Below, in pieces: positions 32,740 to 42,416 of a stretch of DNA of 64,000 nucleotides (position 1 is the stretch's first letter; the number at the start of each line of letters is the position of its first letter). Source of the stretch: Rhodococcus triatomae BKS 15-14 (GTDB taxonomy: Bacteria > Actinomycetota > Actinomycetes > Mycobacteriales > Mycobacteriaceae); assembly GCA_000341795.1 (NCBI GenBank), contig AODO01000013.1:1-64000 (forward strand), given 5' to 3'. The notes under the pieces are model-generated. The model had not been told where the DNA came from and did no database searches. It saw nothing but the letters and a program-made list of their open reading frames with translations. The position numbers were made by a program, and so were the translations under genes.

Positions 32740-33852
32740 ATGTCCGACCTGCTGCGCGCTCCCGCCGAGCACAAGTACGCCGACGAGCTGGACTGGCTCG
32801 AGTCGATCGACACCGGCCCCAAGCCGTTCGCGTGGCGGCTGTCGCCGAAGACGGTGCGACTGTTCGTCCTCGGCTCCGACCGGTCCGACGGGTTGGAGCG
32901 CGAGATCGCCCAGAAGTGGTTCGGTGACCGCAGTGTCGTCGAGCGCGCGATCGTCACGCTCGCCTCGGACCGCGGGTTGCTGCTCATCGGCGATCCGGGT
33001 ACCGGCAAGAGCTGGCTCGCGGAACTGCTGGCCGCCGCGATCAGCCGCAACTCGACCCTGGTGGTGCAGGGCACCGCGGGCACGACCGAGGATCAGATCA
33101 AGTACTCGTGGAACGTGTCGATGGTGATCGCGAAGGGGCAGTCGCGCGAGTCGATGATCCCCTCGCCCATCATGACCGCGATGGAGACCGGCGCCATCGG
33201 CCGATTCGAGGAACTGACCCGCTCCACCAGCGACGTGCAGGACGCCCTGATCTCGATCCTGTCGGAGAAGTACGTCTCGGTGCCGGAACTCGACAGCGAC
33301 AACATCGTTTTCGCCAAGCCCGGGTTCTCGGTCATCGCCACCGCGAACAGCCGCGACCGCGGCGTCAACGACCTTTCGTCGGCGCTCAAACGGCGCTTCA
33401 ACTTCGTCCGCATCCCCGTGGTGACGAACAAGAAGAGCGAAGCCGAGATCGTCCGCTTCCGCACCGAGGAGTTGCTGCGCAGGCACTCCATCGAACTCGA
33501 CGTCCCGCCGACCCTGCTCGACGTCCTGCTGCGCAGCTTCGCCGACCTGCGGGCCGCCGCCGTCTCGGCGGGCAGCGACGACGAGAAGCTCGAGTCCGCG
33601 CTGTCCACCGCCGAGCAGATCGGCGTCCTCGAGGACGCGATCCTGCACAGCAACTTCTTCGGAGAGACCGCGCTGACCGCACGCACCCTCGCGTCGTCGC
33701 TCGTCGGGTCGCTGGCCCGCCGCCAGCCGGAGGACCTCGCCATCCTCAACAAGTACCTGCACGGGGTCGTCGAACCGCGCAGCAAGGACGAGGGCGGTGA
33801 GTGGCCCGAGTTCCTCGACGGTGGTCGCGACACCATCGCCACCCTGTCGTGA
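32740..33852 (+). CDS. MoxR-family AAA+ ATPase of the VWA/DUF5682 cassette
   Basis: A 370-residue AAA+ ATPase of the MoxR class. Walker A is GDPGTGKS (K90). The Walker B region is unusual: the expected DE is not obvious, and the segment reads GRFEELTRSTSDVQDALISILSEK. Sensor 1 is IATANSRDRG and the arginine region is LKRRFNFVRI. The C-terminal lid is helical. MoxR proteins form hexamers that remodel proteins together with VWA adaptors, which fits the gene just upstream. The ATG at 32740 has AGAGAGG upstream. Its TGA overlaps the GTG of the DUF5682 gene (GTGA), so the two are coupled. Confidence 0.92.
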   Translation: MSDLLRAPAEHKYADELDWLESIDTGPKPFAWRLSPKTVRLFVLGSDRSDGLEREIAQKWFGDRSVVERAIVTLASDRGLLLIGDPGTGKSWLAELLAAAISRNSTLVVQGTAGTTEDQIKYSWNVSMVIAKGQSRESMIPSPIMTAMETGAIGRFEELTRSTSDVQDALISILSEKYVSVPELDSDNIVFAKPGFSVIATANSRDRGVNDLSSALKRRFNFVRIPVVTNKKSEAEIVRFRTEELLRRHSIELDVPPTLLDVLLRSFADLRAAAVSAGSDDEKLESALSTAEQIGVLEDAILHSNFFGETALTARTLASSLVGSLARRQPEDLAILNKYLHGVVEPRSKDEGGEWPEFLDGGRDTIATLS

Positions 33853-36641
33853 CCGCGTCGACCGGCGCGCCCGCGGCGCGGCAGGGGTTCGACGCCCTCC
33901 GAACCCAGTTGCGGGACGCCGCTGCCGCTTTCGCCGACGGCCCCGACGTCCTCGCGGACATTCTGTCCGGCATCGTCGACGACGTGGACCGGGCTCTGGC
34001 GGAGCCGCTCGAGATCTTTCCCGTGTGCCATCACTCGCCTGCATCGGCGGTCGCGATGGCGCGACGGCTGCGCGAGAAGCAACCCACGGTCGTGTACCTC
34101 GAACTGTGCGAGGACATGGCGCCCCTGCTGACCGAGCTGCGCAACTGCCGGCTGCCGGTCGCGGTCCAGGCGTTCGCCACGGAGGTCGTCGGATTTCCGG
34201 CGGAGTGGGCGCCGCTGTCCGTGGTCGCCCCGATCACCGAGGCGTCCGCCGAGTACCAGGCGATCGCCTACGCACTCGACAGTCCCGGTGTGGAGCTGGT
34301 GCTGGTGGACCGTTCGTCCGACCACGTGTACCAGTGGTCGCCGCGCGAGGACGTACCCGAGACGTCGACGCCCGCGGACCCGGCTCCGGAGGAGGAGGCG
34401 GTTCTGCACGGCGAGGCGATCGGTGTCGAGATCGGTGACCTGCGGCCACGTTTCGCGGAACTCGAGGAGCATCTGCTGCACCACGGCCGGGTACGGCACT
34501 GGTCGGAGTGGTGGCACCAGTACGTCGAGGTTCCGCTCGGCGACGGCGACCACGACACCTACCGGCAGGTGATGACCCTGATCGGCAGCCTCTTCAGGCG
34601 GCTGGCGCCGGGCGACGCCCGGCAGGTCCGAGTGGACGAGGACCGGGAGCGGTACATGTGGACCCGGATGCGGGAGCACCTCGCGCGGACGGGCACCGAT
34701 CCCGCCGACTGCCTGTACGTGTGCGGCGCTTTCCACGCCGCGAGCCGGGTGCCGGAGTTCGGCGTCGCCGGCGCCGACACCTTCGAGATCAGCCCGCCGA
34801 GCGGCAGCACCTGGCGGCACGGGCTGATTCCGTCCAGCCACGCGGCGATCGAGGCGCAGTTCGGACTGGCGGGCGGATCGGTCTCGATCGCCGCGACGGA
34901 ATGGGCCAAGTACCTGAAGCGGTCCAGGACGACACCCTTCCGGCTCGCCGGGCAGGCCGGTACGAAACGTACTCCACGGAAAGGGCTTCCGGCGCCGGTC
35001 CCGGATTCGGGGCAGGGTGACGCGCTCACCGGATTCCTGCAGCGCCCACCGGTGCTCGACGCGCTCGACGAGTCGGAGCTGCTCGGCTGGTCGGTGGAGA
35101 TCGTGCGAGCCGCACGGCGCAACGGCTACCTGGCGTCCACCGCCGACGCCATCGCGGTCTTCCAGACCTCGATCCTGTTGGCCGGACTGCGGGACCGCGC
35201 CAAACCGACTCCGTACGACTTCCAGGATGCGGCGATCACCTGCATCGAGAAGGATCGCGTCCCGGGCCGCCGAGACGTGCAGCGGCTCGTCGAGATCATG
35301 ATGGGCGGTGACCGTGTCGGCCAGGTCGGGTACGACGCGCTGCCACCGCTGGCCCGCGACGTCCACGACCGGCTCGCCCCGCTGAACCTGCCCCTGCAGC
35401 AACGCGGGGTGCGCCGTGCACTGCTCGACATCGCGTCGAACCCGGAGCTCGAAGCGTGCTCCGATCTGCTGTGGATGCTCCGGTACCTGCTGCCGGCCGG
35501 CGCCGCCCGCCCGATCATGGGGGAGCGGAGACTGGGGGAGCGGCCGATCCAGGAGTCGTGGGATCTCGCGCTCGGCACACACCAGCGGGCGCTCATCGAA
35601 CTCGGCTACGAGGGAGTCGGCGTCGAGCAGGTGCTCGAGCAGCGGTTGCGGCGCGCTGCACACCACCCGCGCGCCGGCGCGGCGGTGGTCCTCGGGACCG
35701 TCGAGGACGCGACGCTGTACCTGCGCAGCCCCCGACTGTCCGCCGAACTGGGCGCCCGCGCACTCGATGTGCTGTCCGCCGAGCGCGGCGTGGAGGGTGC
35801 GCCGGAGGTGCTCACCCGCATCCGGCGGCTGCTCGCCCATCACCGCACCGCCGACGCGGTGCTGCCTGCGTGGATCGAATCGTTCGTCAAGGCCGGCTAC
35901 GCCCACTACTGCACGCTGCTCCCGACGGCGTTCGTCGACGACGACGCCACCGCGCCGCAGGTCGCCGCGATGCTGGGGTTCCTGTTCGGTATGGAATCCC
36001 TCGCGTTGTCGCTGGGCTGCGACCGGTCCCAGCTGGAACTTGCTCTTGCACAGGCACATCCGCGGGACCCGGACCGGATCGCGCTGATGTGGGCGGCGCA
36101 GGTCCAGCTCGGGGAGCTGAGCAGGGCCGAACTTCGCGCCCGATGCGACGAACTGCTGTCGAATGCGCTGACCCTGCCCGCGTATCCGCGTTATCTCAGC
36201 GGATTCGTGCACGCGCTCGAACCGGTTCCCGGGCTGGTCGACTTCGTGGTCGAGGTGGTGTCCACGGCGTTCGCACGCTTGCCGGACCGGTTGCTGATCC
36301 CGTGGCTGCCGACACTCGTCGCCACGCTGCGGGCGAGTGGGACGCACCTGGCGCCCCGGCTCACCAGGGAGGCGGCCCGGACCTTCCCCGGCACGCTCGC
36401 GGCGCTGGACCGGTGGGTGCCGCCGTGGCTGCAGCCCGACGACGATCGCCGCCCCGCCGGACGACACACCGATGCACGGGTGCGCCTGCTCGCGTCGTAT
36501 CCCGGATCGTGCACTGCGCTCGCCGAGTTGCTCGGTTACGAGGACCGGTGGGAGGACTCGTCCCCGGACCGCTCCGTCACCCTCCTGGCCGAGTTTCCGG
36601 ACACCGCAGTCGCAGTGGAGGCGCTGATGTCCCCGCGATGA
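33849..36641 (+). CDS. DUF5682 protein (ChaN/EreA-like), last gene of the cassette
   Basis: A 930-residue protein. The first 320 residues carry the DUF5682 landmarks: FPVCHHSPASA (H61, H62), TVVYLELCED, and later YVCGAFHAAS. They place it near the ChaN / erythromycin-esterase / TraB fold, in which His and Glu form a hydrolytic or metal site. The remaining 600 residues are Leu-rich helical repeats, probably a solenoid for partner binding, with no membrane helices. The family is regularly linked to MoxR, VWA and SWIM genes in bacteria, but I know of no established function. The GTG at 33849 overlaps the MoxR stop. It ends 21 bases from a convergent acyltransferase gene. Confidence 0.85.
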   Translation: MTASTGAPAARQGFDALRTQLRDAAAAFADGPDVLADILSGIVDDVDRALAEPLEIFPVCHHSPASAVAMARRLREKQPTVVYLELCEDMAPLLTELRNCRLPVAVQAFATEVVGFPAEWAPLSVVAPITEASAEYQAIAYALDSPGVELVLVDRSSDHVYQWSPREDVPETSTPADPAPEEEAVLHGEAIGVEIGDLRPRFAELEEHLLHHGRVRHWSEWWHQYVEVPLGDGDHDTYRQVMTLIGSLFRRLAPGDARQVRVDEDRERYMWTRMREHLARTGTDPADCLYVCGAFHAASRVPEFGVAGADTFEISPPSGSTWRHGLIPSSHAAIEAQFGLAGGSVSIAATEWAKYLKRSRTTPFRLAGQAGTKRTPRKGLPAPVPDSGQGDALTGFLQRPPVLDALDESELLGWSVEIVRAARRNGYLASTADAIAVFQTSILLAGLRDRAKPTPYDFQDAAITCIEKDRVPGRRDVQRLVEIMMGGDRVGQVGYDALPPLARDVHDRLAPLNLPLQQRGVRRALLDIASNPELEACSDLLWMLRYLLPAGAARPIMGERRLGERPIQESWDLALGTHQRALIELGYEGVGVEQVLEQRLRRAAHHPRAGAAVVLGTVEDATLYLRSPRLSAELGARALDVLSAERGVEGAPEVLTRIRRLLAHHRTADAVLPAWIESFVKAGYAHYCTLLPTAFVDDDATAPQVAAMLGFLFGMESLALSLGCDRSQLELALAQAHPRDPDRIALMWAAQVQLGELSRAELRARCDELLSNALTLPAYPRYLSGFVHALEPVPGLVDFVVEVVSTAFARLPDRLLIPWLPTLVATLRASGTHLAPRLTREAARTFPGTLAALDRWVPPWLQPDDDRRPAGRHTDARVRLLASYPGSCTALAELLGYEDRWEDSSPDRSVTLLAEFPDTAVAVEALMSPR

Positions 36642-36662
36642 GGTGCCGGGACCGGCGAGAGC

Positions 36663-37559
36663 TCATTCGAGTCCGCTCGCCCGTCGCGGGTTCGTGTCGA
36701 CGGTCCAGAGCGGTTGCAGCATGTGCCAATCGGCGGGATGCGCGGCAATCCCGGCAGCGAACCGGTCGGCCAAGGCCTGGGTCGTGTGCTGCACTCCGCC
36801 CGCGGTGTCGACGGGTGGATCGACACGGAATCCCCACCCGTCCGGTGTGAACCAGCAGTGCACGGGAAGCAGCGGGGCCCCCGTGTCGATCGCCAGCCGA
36901 GCGGGACCGGCCGGCATCCGGGCCTGCTCCCCGAAGAACGTCACCGGGACTCCCGTGCCGCTGAGGTCGCGGTCCGCGAGCAAGCCGACGATCCGTCCCC
37001 GTCTCAGCCTGGTCGTGAGGCTGTCGAACGGCGGCTCCGCGCCGCCGCTGAGGGGGATGATCTCGAACCCGAGGCTCTCCCGGAATCGGACGAAACGCTG
37101 GAACAACGACTCGGGCCGGAGCCGTTCGGCGACGACGACCGGAGGCCCGGCACGGTGGGCCAGCCAGACCCCTGCGAGGTCCCAGTTGCCGCTGTGCGAC
37201 AGGGCCAGCACACCGCCGCGTCCGTTCTCGGTCACCGCTCGAATGTGCTCGAGTCCGGTCGCGACCGATTCGACGGTGTCGGTCAGCCGCACCGGATCCA
37301 TCGACGGCAGCCGGAACGCCTCGCACCAGTAGCGGGCGTACGAGCGCATGCTCGCGCGTATCAGGTCGTCGGGTACCCGAGAAGGCGTCGTCGCGACGAC
37401 CCGTGCGAGGTTCCGGCGCAGCTGTTCCGGCCCCCCGTTCAGTGACGCGCGATCCGCCGCGGCGTCGAACAGCCGCCGGGCCCAGGGCTGGGGCAGGGTG
37501 CGAACCAGGCGCCACCCGGCCGCGTAGCCGAGATCCTGGAACTTCTCGCGCCGGTTCAC
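36663..37559 (-). CDS. PatA-like phosphatidylinositol mannoside acyltransferase (LpxL/HtrB family)
   Basis: A 298-residue membrane-associated acyltransferase. It closely follows PatA (Rv2611c) of mycobacteria: GYAAGWRLVRTLP near the N-terminus, GGPEQLRRNLARV, the catalytic HxxxxD motif in SHSGNWDLAGVWL, GFEIIPLSGG, ADRDLSGTGV..FFGE and the ending IAAHPADWHMLQPLW. PatA adds palmitate to the mannose of PIM lipids. The gene is away from the usual pimA-patA locus, so it may be a second copy with another acceptor. The GTG at 37559 fits the PatA N-terminus and has GAGGA about 7 bases upstream; a longer frame adds Arg-rich residues unlike the family. Confidence 0.85.
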   Translation of the reverse strand: MNRREKFQDLGYAAGWRLVRTLPQPWARRLFDAAADRASLNGGPEQLRRNLARVVATTPSRVPDDLIRASMRSYARYWCEAFRLPSMDPVRLTDTVESVATGLEHIRAVTENGRGGVLALSHSGNWDLAGVWLAHRAGPPVVVAERLRPESLFQRFVRFRESLGFEIIPLSGGAEPPFDSLTTRLRRGRIVGLLADRDLSGTGVPVTFFGEQARMPAGPARLAIDTGAPLLPVHCWFTPDGWGFRVDPPVDTAGGVQHTTQALADRFAAGIAAHPADWHMLQPLWTVDTNPRRASGLE

Positions 37560-37771
37560 GGCGTTGTCCTCGCGTCGCGGCCACCGGACACCGGCTGGCC
37601 GACCGGCGGGTCGCGGTCGACGGACCCCGCTCCGTCGGTGGAGTCCTGGCGGTGACCGAACGATCCGGACGATCGCTGACGTTCGCACATCCTCCCAGTC
37701 TCCTCCGCCGAGCGTGACGAGCGAAGGTTGCGACGCTCACCCGTGCGAGGTCGGGAACGTCCCGACCCGTC

Positions 37772-38485
37772 TCACAGGTGCCGCAGGTAGCGGTCGGGGG
37801 AGTCGAGGAAGCTGCGCCAGTCCCGCACCAGATCCAGTTCCTCCCAGCAGGTGTGGCCGATACCGTCGTCGGTCAGTTCCCAGACGTCGGCGCCGGGGCA
37901 GGCCGCCAGGATCGGGGAGTGGGTTGCCATGATCACCTGGGATCCCTCGGCGACCAGGTCGCCGATCACCCCGAGGAGGGCGAGGCACGACCGGAACGAC
38001 AGGGCCGCCTCCGGCTCGTCCAGGATCCACAGTCCGACGCCGACGGGTCGCTCCGCGACGTAGTGCAGGAACGACTGTCCGTGGGACAGTTCGTTGTAGC
38101 CCTGGTCGCGCGCACGCACCCGGTTCTCGTCGGCCGCGGAGAACAGCGAGTGCATCGACTCGGCCCGCAGGAAGCAGCCGCCGTGCGGTTGGGGCCGCGT
38201 GCCCGTGCAGGTCAGGTGGCGCGGCAGATCGGTGTCCTCGGCGCTGGGTCCCGCCGACCACATCCGGTCCTGGGCGCCGGTGAAACCGGTCTGCCACGCA
38301 CCTGCGACGGCCTCGACGAGCGTCGACTTCCCGACTCCGTTCTCGCCGACGACCACCGTCACGGGATTGGTGAATTCCAGACCGTGACTGCACAATTCGG
38401 CAATCGCCGGAAGCTGCAGATACCACGAAGCCGGGTCGAATCCATCCCGTGGGGTGAACTCGACCCGGCTCAGCGGCAGCGTCAC
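37772..38485 (-). CDS. ABC-like AAA ATPase (AAA_15/21 type) of unknown role
   Basis: A 237-residue ATPase with an ABC-type fold but no transport partner. Walker A is VVGENGVGKSTL (about residues 45-56), the signature is ELSHGQSFL and Walker B is LWILDEPEAALS. ATHSPILAACP supplies the switch His. Small soluble ATPases of this kind occur as stand-alone predicted ATPases, and related domains pair with nucleases in defence, but no nuclease adjoins this one. Downstream on the same strand, 25 bases from the end of kgd, it follows kgd and could be read through from it. Confidence 0.85.
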   Translation of the reverse strand: MTLPLSRVEFTPRDGFDPASWYLQLPAIAELCSHGLEFTNPVTVVVGENGVGKSTLVEAVAGAWQTGFTGAQDRMWSAGPSAEDTDLPRHLTCTGTRPQPHGGCFLRAESMHSLFSAADENRVRARDQGYNELSHGQSFLHYVAERPVGVGLWILDEPEAALSFRSCLALLGVIGDLVAEGSQVIMATHSPILAACPGADVWELTDDGIGHTCWEELDLVRDWRSFLDSPDRYLRHL

Positions 38486-38510
38486 GGCTCGCAGTGCGGC
38501 ACGTCAGCGA

Positions 38511-41500
38511 TCAGCGGAACGCCTCGTCGATGATCTCCTGCTGCTCGACGGCGTGCACCTTGCTCGAACCCGAGGACGGGGCCGACATGGCGCGCCGCGA
38601 GATCCGCTTGATGCCGGTCAGCAGGTCGGGCAGCAGCTCCGGCAGCGCCAGACCGAACAGCGGCCACGCACCCTGGTTCGCCGGCTCCTCCTGGACCCAG
38701 CGGAACTCGGTGGCGTTCGGGTACTGCTTGAGCGTCTCGCGCAGGCGGCGGGCCGGCAGCGGGTACAGCTGCTCGATCCGGACGATCGCGACGTCGTCGC
38801 GGCCTTCCTTCTGCTTGCGCGCCAGCAGCTCCCAGTACAGCTTGCCGCTGACCAGCAGGACGCGCTTGACGGCGTTGCGGTCACCGCCGCCGCTCTCGAA
38901 GCCGGGCTCCTCGAACACCGAGCGGAACTTGCCGGTGGTGAAGTCCTCGAGCTCCGAGACCGCGGCCTTGTTGCGCAGCATCGACTTCGGCGTGAACACG
39001 ATCAGCGGACGACGGATGCCGTCGAGGTGGTGGCGACGCAGCAGGTGGAAGTACGACGCCGGGGTGGACGGCACCGCCACGGTCATCGAACCCTCCGCGC
39101 ACAGCTGCAGGAAGCGCTCGATGCGGCCGGACGTGTGGTCCGGTCCCTGACCCTCGTGGCCGTGCGGCAGCAGCAGCACGACGTCGGAGAGCTGACCCCA
39201 CTTGGCCTCACCGGACGAGATGAACTCGTCGATGATGGTCTGCGCGCCGTTGACGAAGTCGCCGAACTGCGCCTCCCACAGCACCAGGGCGTCGGGGTTG
39301 CCGACCGAGTAGCCGTACTCGAAGCCCACACCCGCGTACTCGGTGAGCGCCGAGTCGTAGACCATGTACTTGCCGCCGTTGTCCGCGTCCGCCGCGATCT
39401 GGGCGATGGGGTTGTACTCGCCGCCCGTCTTGCGGTCGATCAGCACCGAGTGCCGCTGCGTGAACGTGCCGCGACGCGAGTCCTGACCGGCGAGACGCAC
39501 CAGTGCGCCCTGCTCGACCAGCGAACCGAACGCCAGCAGCTCCGCGAAAGCCCAGTCGACCTTGCCCTCGCGGGACATCTCGTGCCGCTTCTCGATGACC
39601 GGCTTCACGCGCGGGTGCACGGTGAAGCCCTCGGGCACGTTCAGGAAGGCGTCGCCGATGCGGGCGAGCGTCTCCTTGTCGACCGAGGTCTGCAGGCGCG
39701 CGGGCGGGGTCTGGTCGAGCTCGACCGACTCCGACGGTTCCGGCTTGTACTTCTCCAGCTCACGGACCTCGTTGAAGACCCGCTCCAGCTGTCCCTGGTA
39801 GTCGCGGAGTGCGTCTTCCGCTTCCTTCAGCGAGATGTCGCCGCGTCCGATCAGGTTCTCGGTGTAGCTCTTGCGGACGGAGCGCTTCGTGTCGATCAGG
39901 TCGTACATCGCCGGCTGCGTCATCGACGGGTCGTCGCCCTCGTTGTGGCCGCGGCGGCGGTAGCAGATCATGTCGATGACGACGTCCTTGTGGAACTTCT
40001 CGCGGAAGTCCACGGCCAGCTGGGCCACCCAGACACAGGCCTCGGGATCGTCACCGTTCACGTGGAACACCGGCGCCGCGATCATCTTCGCGACGTCCGT
40101 GCAGTACTCGGACGAGCGTGAGTGCTCCGGCGCGGTGGTGAAACCGACCTGGTTGTTGACGACGATGTGCACGGTGCCGCCGGTGCGGTAGCCGCGCAGC
40201 AGGGACAGGTTGAGGGTCTCCGCGACGACACCCTGGCCGGCGAAGGCCGCGTCGCCGTGCAGCATCAGCGGCAGGACGGTGAAGCCGTCCTCACCCTTGT
40301 CGAGGAGATCCTGCTTGGCGCGGACCAGACCTTCGAGGACCGGGTCCACGGCCTCGAGGTGCGAGGGGTTCGCGGTCAGGGAGACCTTGATGTCGTTGTC
40401 GCCGAACATCTGGATGTAGGTGCCCTCGGCGCCGAGGTGGTACTTCACGTCGCCGGAGCCGTGCGCGGCCGCCGGGTTCATGTTGCCCTCGAACTCGGTG
40501 AAGATCTTCGAGTACGGCTTGCCGACGATGTTCGCGAGCACGTTCAGCCGGCCGCGGTGCGGCATGCCGATGACGACCTCGTCGAGGCTGTGCTCGGCCG
40601 ACTGGTCGATGACCGCGTCCATCATCGGGATGACGGACTCCGCGCCCTCGAGCGAGAAGCGCTTCTGACCGACGTACTTGGTCTGCAGGAAGGTCTCGAA
40701 CGCCTCGGCTGCGTTGAGCTTGCTCAGGATGTACTTCTGCTGCGCGACCGTCGGCTTGACGTGCTTTGCCTCGACACGCTCCTGCAGCCACTTCATCTGC
40801 TCGGGGTCGAGCATGTGCGTGTACTCGACGCCGATGTGGCGGCAGTAGGCGTCACGCAGGATCGACAGCACGTCCCGCAGCTTCATGCGGTCCTTGCCGT
40901 TGAAGCCGCCGACGTTGAACTCGCGGTCGAGATCCCACAGCGTCAGGTCGTGGGTGGTGACGTCGAGGTCGGGGTGGCTGCGGAACTTGTCCTTGACGAA
41001 CTGCAGCGGGTCGGTGTCGGCCATGAGATGGCCGCGGTGGCGGTAGGCGGCGATCAGCTCGAGCACGCGCGTGCTCTTGTCGACCGCGCCCTCCGGCACG
41101 TCCTGACGCCAGCGGACCGGCTCGTAGGGGATGTGCAGCGAGTGGAAGATCTCGTCGTAGAACTCGTCGCTGATCAGCAGGTTGTGGATGGTGCGGAGGA
41201 AGTCGCCGGACTCGGCGCCCTGGATGATCCGGTGGTCGTAGGTCGACGTCAGGGTCATCAGCTTGCCGACGCCCATCTCCGCGAGCTTCTCGTTGCTCGC
41301 GCCCTGGAACTCGGCGGGGTACTCCATCGCGCCTGCGCCGATGATGGCGCCCTGGCCCTGCATGAGGCGGGGCACCGAGTGCACCGTGCCGATGCCGCCC
41401 GGGTTGGTCAGCGAGATCGTCACGCCGGAGAAGTCCTCGGCGGTGAGCTTGCCCTCGCGAGCGCGCCGAACGATGTCCTCGTACGCGCTGTAGAACTGGA

Positions 41501-42287
41501 CGAAGTTCGCCTCTTCGGTGTTCTTGATGGCGGCCACGACGAGGGACCGGCTGCCGTCCTTGCCGGGCAGGTCGATCGCCAGGCCGAGGTTGGTGTGCGC
41601 GGGGGTGACGACGTTCGGCTTGCCGTCGATCTCGGCGAAGTGCCGGTTCATGTTCGGGAACGCCTTGACCGCCTGCACGATGGCGTAGCCGAGCAGGTGG
41701 GTGAACGACACCTTGCCGCCGCGGGTACGGGCGAGGTGGTTGTTGATGACGATCCGGTTGTCGAACATCAGCTTCGCGGGGATGGCGCGAACACTGGTGG
41801 CGGTCGGGATCTGGAGAGAGGCGGACATGTTCCGCGCGACGGTGGCCGCGGCACCGCGCAGCACCTTCGACTCGGGCTCCTCGGCGACGGGCTTCGCTGC
41901 CGGCTTGGCGACAGGAGCAGGTGCCGCGGCGGGCTTGGCGGCGACGGGGGCGGGGGCCGGAGCAGGGGGAGCCGGGGCCGGTGCGGGAGGCGGGGTCGGA
42001 GCGGGCTTCGCGGTCGGCGCGGTCCGTGTGGTGGCGGCACCGTTGGTGGCGCCGTTGGTTGCGGCACCGTTGCTGGTGGTGGTCGTGCTGGTGGTGGTCG
42101 TGCTGGTGGTGGTCGCGGAGGCGGTCACGGGGATCTGCCCGTTCGTGCCCGACGCGTCCGGCTTGTAGTCGGTGAGGAATTCGTGCCAGCTCGCGTCCAC
42201 GGATGAGGGATCATCCTGGAAGCGCTGGTACATCTCGTCGACAAGCCACTGGTTCTGTCCGAATTGTGACGTAGAACTGCTGCTCAC
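38511..42287 (-). CDS. kgd: Multifunctional 2-oxoglutarate metabolism enzyme (E2-E1 fusion, Kgd/OdhA)
   Basis: A 1258-residue actinobacterial E1o protein carrying its own succinyltransferase domain. Residues 1-40 match the E1 N-terminal segment ([18 protein letters not shown]). A Thr/Ser then Ala/Pro linker follows (about 45-125). The E2-type catalytic domain spans about 130-370, with the active His in [11 protein letters not shown] (H352). The thiamine-diphosphate E1 part fills the rest, with [27 protein letters not shown] and the [21 protein letters not shown] region. It oxidises 2-oxoglutarate in the TCA cycle and can form the semialdehyde or hydroxy-oxoadipate. In mycobacteria the FHA protein GarA inhibits it. 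The GTG at 42287 starts [14 protein letters not shown]; the linker holds a 15-bp tandem repeat. Confidence 0.97.
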   Translation of the reverse strand: MSSSSTSQFGQNQWLVDEMYQRFQDDPSSVDASWHEFLTDYKPDASGTNGQIPVTASATTTSTTTTSTTTTSNGAATNGATNGAATTRTAPTAKPAPTPPPAPAPAPPAPAPAPVAAKPAAAPAPVAKPAAKPVAEEPESKVLRGAAATVARNMSASLQIPTATSVRAIPAKLMFDNRIVINNHLARTRGGKVSFTHLLGYAIVQAVKAFPNMNRHFAEIDGKPNVVTPAHTNLGLAIDLPGKDGSRSLVVAAIKNTEEANFVQFYSAYEDIVRRAREGKLTAEDFSGVTISLTNPGGIGTVHSVPRLMQGQGAIIGAGAMEYPAEFQGASNEKLAEMGVGKLMTLTSTYDHRIIQGAESGDFLRTIHNLLISDEFYDEIFHSLHIPYEPVRWRQDVPEGAVDKSTRVLELIAAYRHRGHLMADTDPLQFVKDKFRSHPDLDVTTHDLTLWDLDREFNVGGFNGKDRMKLRDVLSILRDAYCRHIGVEYTHMLDPEQMKWLQERVEAKHVKPTVAQQKYILSKLNAAEAFETFLQTKYVGQKRFSLEGAESVIPMMDAVIDQSAEHSLDEVVIGMPHRGRLNVLANIVGKPYSKIFTEFEGNMNPAAAHGSGDVKYHLGAEGTYIQMFGDNDIKVSLTANPSHLEAVDPVLEGLVRAKQDLLDKGEDGFTVLPLMLHGDAAFAGQGVVAETLNLSLLRGYRTGGTVHIVVNNQVGFTTAPEHSRSSEYCTDVAKMIAAPVFHVNGDDPEACVWVAQLAVDFREKFHKDVVIDMICYRRRGHNEGDDPSMTQPAMYDLIDTKRSVRKSYTENLIGRGDISLKEAEDALRDYQGQLERVFNEVRELEKYKPEPSESVELDQTPPARLQTSVDKETLARIGDAFLNVPEGFTVHPRVKPVIEKRHEMSREGKVDWAFAELLAFGSLVEQGALVRLAGQDSRRGTFTQRHSVLIDRKTGGEYNPIAQIAADADNGGKYMVYDSALTEYAGVGFEYGYSVGNPDALVLWEAQFGDFVNGAQTIIDEFISSGEAKWGQLSDVVLLLPHGHEGQGPDHTSGRIERFLQLCAEGSMTVAVPSTPASYFHLLRRHHLDGIRRPLIVFTPKSMLRNKAAVSELEDFTTGKFRSVFEEPGFESGGGDRNAVKRVLLVSGKLYWELLARKQKEGRDDVAIVRIEQLYPLPARRLRETLKQYPNATEFRWVQEEPANQGAWPLFGLALPELLPDLLTGIKRISRRAMSAPSSGSSKVHAVEQQEIIDEAFR
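42071..42115 (-). repeat. 15-bp tandem repeat (3 copies) in the kgd linker
   Basis: TGCTGGTGGTGGTCG occurs three times head to tail at 42071-42085, 42086-42100 and 42101-42115. It encodes a repeated Thr-rich pentapeptide, giving (TTTTS)n in the linker before the E2 domain. The copy number can change without breaking the frame. Confidence 0.9.
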
Positions 42288-42416
42288 GGCAGGTGTTCGC
42301 CTCGTTTCTCTCTTGTCCCCGAACGGCGCTGTACTTCAGAGGCTAGTCCCCCGGCGTGACGACTGCGCACCGGGCGCGACACGAGTGATCTGCGTCACGA
42401 ACGGTGCCTCGGCCTC

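Noticed and set aside
33093-36467. A 1124-codon minus-strand open frame across the MoxR and DUF5682 genes
   Set aside because: Arg/His-rich low-complexity translation with no motifs; the + strand genes have Walker A and DUF5682 landmarks.
37772-38485. AAA ATPase considered as half of a defence pair (ATPase plus nuclease)
   Set aside because: No nuclease or toxin gene adjoins it; the neighbours are kgd and an acyltransferase.
42071-42115. Short tandem repeats considered as a CRISPR array
   Set aside because: Units are contiguous without spacers and lie inside the kgd coding sequence as a Thr-rich linker; no cas genes are present.
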